Shown: positions 57,101 to 64,000 of the stretch, in pieces
Numbering within the stretch: the first letter of the stretch is position 1
Layout: every line of letters starts with the position of its first letter
Source: Apus apus
Lineage: Eukaryota; Chordata; Aves; Apodiformes; Apodidae
NCBI RefSeq assembly: GCF_020740795.1
Contig: NC_067283.1
Location: 2,445,659 to 2,509,658 of the forward strand
Direction of reading: 5' to 3'
DNA: 64,000 nucleotides
The notes under the pieces: generated by a model
The model's database searches: none
What the model was told of the DNA's origin: nothing
The model's input: only the letters and a program-made list of their open reading frames with translations
Made by a program: the position numbers and the translations under genes

Positions 57101-57980
57101 GAATTGGAGATAGCAGCTCCCAGAGATAATCTCCTAGAAAAATCCAGTTAACAACTTTGAGGATTATTTGACAAAAAGTATTTCTTATGAGAAAATGTAT
57201 TTATGTACAGATGTGATATATATGCCTATGTATACATACGTATCAATGTTTGCATAAGTACCTGCACGTATCCCTCTCCTCAGCTTTAGCTTCTGCTCCA
57301 AAGACAGGTTGAGCTCAAGGGAAAGCTTCCCTTGACTTTAACAGACTCTGGAGAAATCTCTTTGTCTTGTGTCTTAGATTCTGAGCAAATTTCGGTCCTG
57401 ATCCTGCAAGTTGTTTCATACTTTGACTCTGGGCCAGGAAAGTGCTGCTGAGCTTTATGTTTATCCTTAAGTATCTGGGCAATTCTGTTCATTTGCTATG
57501 CACAGGCACCAAGCTGGGTCACACAGGTTGAGATTAAGCCCGAGAGCAGGGAGAGTCTTTCCTGTGTTGGGCTGATACATAGCACATTATTATACATGCT
57601 ATCAGGGACATACAGTAATAATATATGTAAATTACAGGCATATCTCAGTCCCATCTCCTATCCCATTGCAGGAGAGAGAAGGAACCCAGTTAAGGCTTGT
57701 ATATATCTGACAACATGCAACAAAACTTGGCTGGGAGCTGAATGGGGTTTTGGGGCATGCAAAGACAGAATTGCAGATTTTTTGTGTGTATCCTAATGGG
57801 TTTCAGCACTTGCAAAATCCATCCATATACTACCTATCCTGACCTGCACCCAGGTCTCAGATACATGGCTGTTGAGTTGAGAACTTCTGCTCTGAGCTCC
57901 AGAGGTTTCTGGCTGAATCTCTAGGGTTGGCCAAGACTCAACCAATGCGAATAATTGATTCAGTAGTTCTGTTAGAACAG
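51114..57980. other. WNT3A intron 1, no gene or CR1 recognised
   Basis: About 6.9 kb of AT-richer, unique-looking intronic DNA. The block at 53540-53880 is irregular, repeat-free and rich in homeodomain-type cores (CAATTAACTG, GTTAATTGAG), so it could be conserved noncoding sequence, but this cannot be tested here. No exon was supported. Confidence 0.45.
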
Positions 57981-57984
57981 CATA

Positions 57985-58355
57985 ATCTGTTGGCTAGAGT
58001 GAACTGCTGAGATTTGGGAAACTTGGGTTCAAAACCCTTCAAATCCAGCAGAGGAAACTTGTGAAGCTCATTTTCCCATACCATGGGTAAGTGCTCTAAC
58101 CACTAAGTTGCTGACTACAAGTATAAAGGGGACATTGCGTCCTCTAACTTCACTTTGGGAATGGCACCCTAGGGGATGGGCACATGAACAAATTACCAGG
58201 AGGTAAGTTAGGGTGTGAACTAATAAGATGCCAGTTTTTCTGTGGTAACTGCCCGTGTGAATGCTCTTACCCTGCAATAAATACAAGATGGTTCATTTAT
58301 ACCAGGGGGTAAGAACGTTCACATGGGTGTTCACATGGCTCACACCCTGGTTTGA
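57985..58355. repeat. Ancient fold-back element with tRNA-like promoter boxes
   Basis: The left half has a box-A-like TGGCTAGAGTG (57991-58001) followed by a box-B-like GGGTTCAAAACCC (58025-58037), itself a small palindrome, and a reversed box-A-like GTGCTCTAACCACTAAG (58091-58107). The right half has two nested inverted pairs: 58252-58274 against 58303-58327 (18 of 21 aligned bases pair, two of the rest being G-T) and 58210-58219 against 58340-58349. The layout suits an old tRNA-derived SINE or a MITE-like palindrome; the family is not identified. Confidence 0.4.
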
Positions 58356-61300
58356 CTCCCAGTAACTTGGGTCTGCGCCTCTGACATCAGTACCTTTGAG
58401 AATCTACCCTGGAAAAAAAATAAGTAAAATTCTTCTGTTTCACAAAACTCCCAAATCTACAATTTCTGCATTTTCAAGTATAATTATTTCGGTGCAATTT
58501 TGGTTTGCCAGAAATGACTTGCTGAGCTTGACTCCACTGCCCTGTTTTGGCAGAGAACAGGAACATTTGGCATCCTTGTGGCCAGCTTTGACCAACATGG
58601 GCAGAGTCTACTGACACCTCACAAGCTTTGCCTACCTCATAGTCAGAGACCTTCTGGGCCCTGACATAATATTAATATTCTCATTTCCCACAGCCAGTCT
58701 GTGAGCCCTGAAGAGGTTTAATCATGTGAAAATATTAAATTAGGCCCACAAAACACTCTGTAGTCGTTGGAGGAAAGATAGTGTGGTTGTGAGGTGAGCA
58801 GTGCTTGCAGGTTGCCTTGAGGTCAACTGGGTGCTTGGAGTTTTTTCATGCACTTCCCATAGGCCTGGGAAATGGCCACAACAGAAGGCAGCAGCTCTGA
58901 AAAGAAGACCTTAATTTCATTTCTTGACATACTGGTCTGGGAGCCCTCTGGGGTTACAGAGATAGACAACTTTGCCCAGGAGCAGGCTGAGCATAACTGT
59001 TCATCAGCCCAGGTGACTGAACAAGGGAAAATGTCTTTAAAATTATCCAGGAGCTGACTTAATATTCTAGTAAAAAGAAAAACAAGAGAAAACAACACTT
59101 GTTTATGGGGTGGGACTTTATCTCATGATGATCCCAAAGGCTGGCTGACTCAAGCTATCTTGAAGCACCTCCTTCAAGTTAGATCAGGAAGTTTCTTCAT
59201 CCTTGAAGATGTTCCACCAACCTGGGACAACTCTGTTTTGAAAACAGGACTTTCTCAGAAATGTTGGAGGTACTTTCTGTTACCAAACATAAGAGGAGTT
59301 GTATCTGTACTCCACCAGGTGACAACACACTCCCCTAACAGACCTCTGAGTGGAATTCACTAGCTTAATTTTAGCCATGTAATGCTTAACTATCTGAGCT
59401 AATCATCTTACCTCCCTCTAGAAAGATGGGCATCTTCTGAAGGCGATTCATCCTTCCTCAGATGGGTATCTTTTTTAGTGGATGTGATGAATCACTGTCT
59501 GGAGTTGCCTGTCTCTCTCTATCCACTCTACAAGCAGTCTAAACACCTACCTTTTAGACAGCTAAATTTGGGATGTATGAGTGAGCACCTGAACACCCAA
59601 TAAATGCCATTGATGTGATGCCAGTTAGTGTCTGGAAGGTTTTTATCCCTATTTTAAGAGTGGCTGATGAGAAGCTTTGAGTGTTTGTCAGCTTCTTGAC
59701 CTTCCTCGGTGATTTTGTCTGGAGATAAGAGGTAAAAGACCCAAATCCTCTCTGGTGTAAACAGTACAACTCTTCCAATTTAAGCACATAAATAAACTCA
59801 AGTAGATATTGCTTTTCAGAGTTACTTCAGGAGAAAGGAGAAGCTTGTCATTAAAGTGGAAAACTGAATGGGAAGGCAGGTCTACTCCAAAGACCAAAAA
59901 GGCCTCAGAAAGAAATTAAAATTATCTTCCTTCCCATGGAAAATGAGTTTTATATTCTGTCCTGAGGTAGAAAGAGAACCTGCCAGTTTTTAGCTTTGGG
60001 TAAACAAGATATTAATCAGGCCAAAACTTAACAAGGCTCAAGAGGATTTTTCAGTAGAATTTGTCAAGGCAATATTTACAAGATATTACAAATATTCAGG
60101 AATGTCATAGTTAATGACAACGATGTTTGAGGGTTGGCTTTTTTTCACTTTTATTTCTGGGCTTAAGGTGATGTCTGGTTATTGAAGACCAGGATAAGAT
60201 TCATGCAAGGAAACAATGTTCCACAAATGTCACATGCAGGGTGCTTACATTTTCTTCTGGAGCAGCTGGTTCTGGCCACTCTAGGAAAGGGTTACTGACC
60301 TCAGGTCTGCTAAAGCACATTTTTTTCCTAGGTCTGGACCATTTTTCCCAACCTGGTGAGCAAAGTGTTCATTCATTTATGAGTGCAATGGGGACACCAG
60401 CATCTTTGTAAAGAAAATAGAAGTAATTGTTCATCACTGCATTCTTTTCTGACTGGCCAGTGGCTCAGTGCAGTATTGTCAATGTTTTGCAGAAATATTG
60501 AGCTGAGTTGCCAACAATGATTGCTAACTGTGCTGAAAGGTGATTTAAAAACTTTTCTGAACTCATTGGTGAAGCTTTTTTTTTTTTTTATGTGTGCATA
60601 TGGGTCACTAGAAGGGGAAGATTCATTTTAGTGAGTTTCTTCCATCTAAAAATTCAACATCTAGTTCATGGCTTTCATGTAGGCTCTTTTTGAGGAACTA
60701 ACTCCTCCAGGAGGCAGGTCAGCCCACCTATCCTAGACATCTATCTTAGGACAGAGCAGCTTGCTCTTCTGAGGTCCCAGTTTCTCTGAGGACAGAGCGG
60801 GCCTGGGGGATAACCTTAACTGGATTTCTAACTTTTAAGCAGCTAGAGAGAGATGAGCTGAACTCTATTCTAGGTGACCAGCTTTGACGTGAGCATTGGT
60901 TTCTGCCATGGGCACGCATAGGATTTCTACCCTGGTGAATTGAGGGGTTTTTGCAGATCTGTTGAAGTCTTGCAGCCTTGAGAACCTGTTTAAATCCAAA
61001 ATGGTGTGAACTGGCACAGCTCTATAGCCTAGAGGTTGAGGACCACAGCTGACAAATATCACACCAATGGAATTAATGTGCAGAGATGAAATATGAGGTC
61101 ATTGTGGCTGAGGAAGCTACGGAAGCTGCTTTAAGAGTTTTATGGCTTGAGAAGTTTACTAGTACCTACACGTCTTTTCAAAGTCTAATTGTGCTAACAC
61201 TATAGCAACCCTGACTCCAGGGAAGTTTTTAACCAGGAATGAATCTCTGGAAGCTTCCTTCTTGCTTTGCTTCAAACCTCTACAGTGAAAAAATCTCTGT

Positions 61301-62949
61301 CTCCAGACTGATTTCATAAGCATGAACCTCAGCATTTCATTAGGTTTTTGTGGATGTGTGTTCAGATGAGGCAACCTGGAAACAGGGAGATTTCCTCAGA
61401 ACATCCTGAGCAAAAGAGAAATGTCCTTGCAGTTTGTGTGGCTCTGCAGAATACAGGTCTGGCCTCCATCAACCTTCAAAGTCCTATGACAATGCTTGGG
61501 GGTTTTTTAATGAAGATTATCACATTCTTACCCTGATGGCAAAAGTGATAACAATTGAATTTCTAAGTAAATGCAGAGTTTAAGCTTTAAAAATTTAAAC
61601 AAAATTAACCTTATTTTTCCTCTAACTGAAATATTCACCTCTGTTCCTGTAACTCCACAGTATCTGAACTCTTTCCCCTTCAATTTTCTGCTTTTTGCAT
61701 CATATTTCACCCAGATTTGAAGAAAACATTTGTCAGTACAGTGCAATCTACATGTATGCATTATTTAGGAAGTCAGAGGGAATGGTGGGAGTAACAAGCT
61801 CAGCTTTTTAGCATAGCACTGGTTCATGTTTCCAGGGCTTTCTTAGAAATACAGAGAGCTTGGTCCCAGAGGTGACTTGAGGACTTCTGCAGTCCTGGTT
61901 AGACAAGGTTTAATTGCAAAATACTCTGTGTGTGGAGGATTCCGTGAAGTGAGAATTTGCCCAATTGGACATGTTGGTGTGCAGACATCTGTGTATGTGT
62001 CTCGGTCTGTGAACTGAGTCCTATCCTGGGAAGCTTCAGCACTAGGTGGCTGATAGCTCAAACCATTTGAAAGTGGATCTGGAATGTTGGTTCTATGGGC
62101 TCACTTCTTAGGATGACAATGAGGACTTCACCACATTTTTCCCTACTCATCCAAGCAACTTGTGTGGGACTGAAATGCAAGTCTGGCAAGAGCTTTCAGT
62201 TGTGATCTTGAAGCTGTCAAGAGGGAGGAAGAATCCACCCTTTCTTCTGATGGACTTCACCAGTTGGAAATTCACCAGCTTCACTGTGCTTCACTTCTTC
62301 CTCTGAGCTGAATCTGGCTGGTTTCAGTGAACTATCACTGGTTCTCATTTCACTGCTAGATGGAAAAAAACCCCATCCTAATATAATCCACATACCTGGT
62401 TGGGTGTTTGTTCCCTGCTATGTCATTTCAAGAGTGCCCTATGGACTTCTGGATGTCAGCATTTCTGTTCTCTGTCCTGGTCTTAGTGAGGTGAGCAGGT
62501 TTCTTGTGCTGGGATTGCTGCTAACCTGGACAACATAAATAATAATCAAAATAATTAATCAATGTCTCTCTTGGAAGAAGTCTAACAGCAAAAAGGTTGT
62601 GTTTGCAACTTAGAACTAGCAGGACTGTCAAGGTGTTTACGACTAAGGACCTTTAGTGACCTTTATTTGTTGTTTCCTGTCTCAGAAGTAAGAGTACTAC
62701 TATATATAACTATTTATTTGTAAGAAATGAATGCATTTTATTGTTTCTGTTGGGCACAGCTCTGTTACAAGGCATGCTGGCTGCTTCTAGAGAAACTGAT
62801 TTGTTGTCATTTGATACAAGTACTTCTTCATGGTTTAAGCTGAAAAAAAGATTCAGGAATGTAGGGGGTTTCATTGTTACCAGTGCTGGATACTTCATTT
62901 GTGCAAAATGGAAGTTTTTAGAGTAATGTAGACTGACTCTCACCATGTC
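58356..62949. other. WNT3A intron 1, no gene recognised
   Basis: Unique AT-rich intronic DNA with a T-run at 60577-60590 and no recognisable interspersed repeat. No exon or RNA gene was supported. Confidence 0.5.
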
Positions 62950-63237
62950 ATGGAATCACAGAATCACAGAGTGGTTTGAGTTGGAAGGGACCTTAAAGAT
63001 CATCCAGTTCCAACCTCCCTGCATGGACAGGGACACCACCCACTAGATCAGGTTGCTCAAGTCCCCATCCAACCTAGTCTTGAAGATCCTCCAGGAAAGA
63101 GACAGCCACAACCTTCCTGGGCAACCTGTTCCAGCATCTCACCACCCTCACAGGAAAGAACTTTCTCCTGATGTCCAACCTGAATCTCCCCTCTTTAAGC
63201 TTCAAACCATTGCCACGTCGTAGCACCTCCCAGCAGA
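62950..63237 (-). mobile_element. CR1 LINE 3' fragment
   Basis: Reversed tail GGAATCACAGAATCACAGAG, then GAGTTGGAAGGGACCTTAAAG, CCACTAGATCAGGTTGCTC, CTCACCACCCTCACAGG and CTGAATCTCCCCTCTTTAAG. It ends near AGCACCTCCCAGCAGAGC. Confidence 0.96.
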
Positions 63238-64000
63238 GCTGGTTATCAGCGTGACTGCTCCCTCCCCTTAGTACAACTTTTAGTCAACTTTGTACTGCCT
63301 GAGGCTTCAGAAGAAATTAGAATCCAGGTCTAAGGGTTTGCCTGTGTGTGGAAGCTACAGCAAATTAAACTCATGATCGAGTTTCTGCAGCACAACAAGT
63401 TACCACACATCAGCTGACCCTTGGTAACTGTCTGCATGCTCACGGCTAGCCTGCAGCAAGTGAGGTAATTAGACTTTGCTTGCCCACAATAAAAAAGGGT
63501 TAATTTAAATCACATTTGCTAGCATTTGCTGTAGGCTAGAAATCCACATATGTAGGATTGCTGTGGGTCAACTAGCACATAGTAATTTGAGCTCCACTTT
63601 CTTGACCAGGAGATTGAGCCCTAAGTGGAGAAGTGAATTCATTGTGCAGTGTGTGCTGATTCCTTCAGGACACACTCTAGGACATCCATGTCCAGACATC
63701 TTCAACAGAGACATCTTTTTCTGTCTCCTTTACAGGTGATAAAGAGGGGAAATGGATGATTATAGTGAGACATTTCTTTCACCCTAATGATGTTTAAAGA
63801 AATGCGTGAGGGAAAAATTGAACTGTGGCCTAAAACGGTGTCGTTTTTTAATTACTGAAAAGAAAATCTGCATGACTTGCTGAGATGTAGGCCACTACAT
63901 AGCAGTTGTCACTAACCTGTCAAACGAATCCCACTTCCCAGTGCACACTGAGGAATCTCTTTTGTTACAGACCATAAGGGTCTAGTGTCATCTGAGGGGC
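63238..64000. other. WNT3A intron 1, no feature recognised
   Basis: Unique-looking intronic DNA up to the window edge; no exon 2 of WNT3A is present. Confidence 0.5.

Larger units (their letters stand above)
41562..64000 (+). other. WNT3A: 5' part of WNT3A intron 1 (at least 22.4 kb)
   Basis: It starts with GTAAGT. I looked for exon 2, which should encode the LVPKQLRFCRNYVEIMP and ECQHQFRGRRWNC regions, and found no such frame on the plus strand, so the intron runs past the window end. It holds a T23 tract just after the donor, a CpG-rich block, four CR1 fragments, a MIR-like relic and a fold-back element, each listed separately. No internal gene was recognised. Confidence 0.85.

Noticed and set aside
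41562..64000. Possible WNT3A exon 2 within the window
   Set aside because: No plus-strand frame encodes the expected LVPKQLRFCRNYVEIMP or ECQHQFRGRRWNC regions, so exon 2 lies to the right.

Overview
This window is vertebrate nuclear DNA, almost certainly from a bird. It carries about seventeen 5'-truncated CR1 LINE fragments on both strands with the typical avian 3' tail (bases like 'gattctatgattctatga'), no recognisable endogenous retrovirus, microsatellites, two CpG-rich blocks, and exons with vertebrate splice donors. It is not bacterial or viral, and nearly all open frames longer than 60 codons are chance or repeat-driven.

Two genes can be supported, and only through their first coding exons. 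At the left end, on the minus strand, is exon 1 of WNT9A (coding 1962 down to 1868). It starts MLDG, ends RPSAAYFG and is followed by a GTAGGT donor; a TATA box lies at 2043-2036 and GC boxes at about 2068-2130. Bases 1-1867 are the start of WNT9A intron 1. At 41491-41561 on the plus strand is exon 1 of WNT3A: MASFGYFLFL... ending SYPIW plus two bases of the next Trp codon, then GTAAGT. The rest of the window, 41562-64000, is WNT3A intron 1; exon 2 is not present, so the intron is at least 22.4 kb. The genes are divergent (head to head) with 39.5 kb between start codons. This is the known vertebrate WNT9A-WNT3A linkage, parallel to WNT9B-WNT3.

Region by region: 1-2.27 kb is WNT9A intron 1, exon 1, promoter and CpG island. 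From 2.29 to 3.11 kb there is a minisatellite, with four near-identical 83-bp units inside a field of degenerate 15-19 bp subrepeats, directly upstream of the WNT9A promoter. From 3.1 to 34.9 kb is intergenic DNA with 13 CR1 fragments and microsatellites. From 34.9 to 46.66 kb there is no CR1; this gap holds the WNT3A 5' flank, exon 1 and an intronic CpG-rich block (42.16-43.7 kb). The WNT3A flank is packed with homopolymers, including G23, and has a perfect PBX-MEIS composite motif and an inverted CCAAT box. From 46.66 to 64 kb is WNT3A intron 1 with four more CR1 fragments, a MIR-like relic, and an ancient fold-back / tRNA-like element near 58 kb.

Both genes encode secreted, lipid-modified Wnt ligands; each exon here supplies only the signal peptide and the first mature residues. 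I found no previously undescribed protein system. The points most worth checking are the 83-bp minisatellite beside the WNT9A promoter, the homopolymer-rich WNT3A promoter with its CpG-rich block displaced into intron 1, the CR1-free zone, and the palindromic element near 58 kb.
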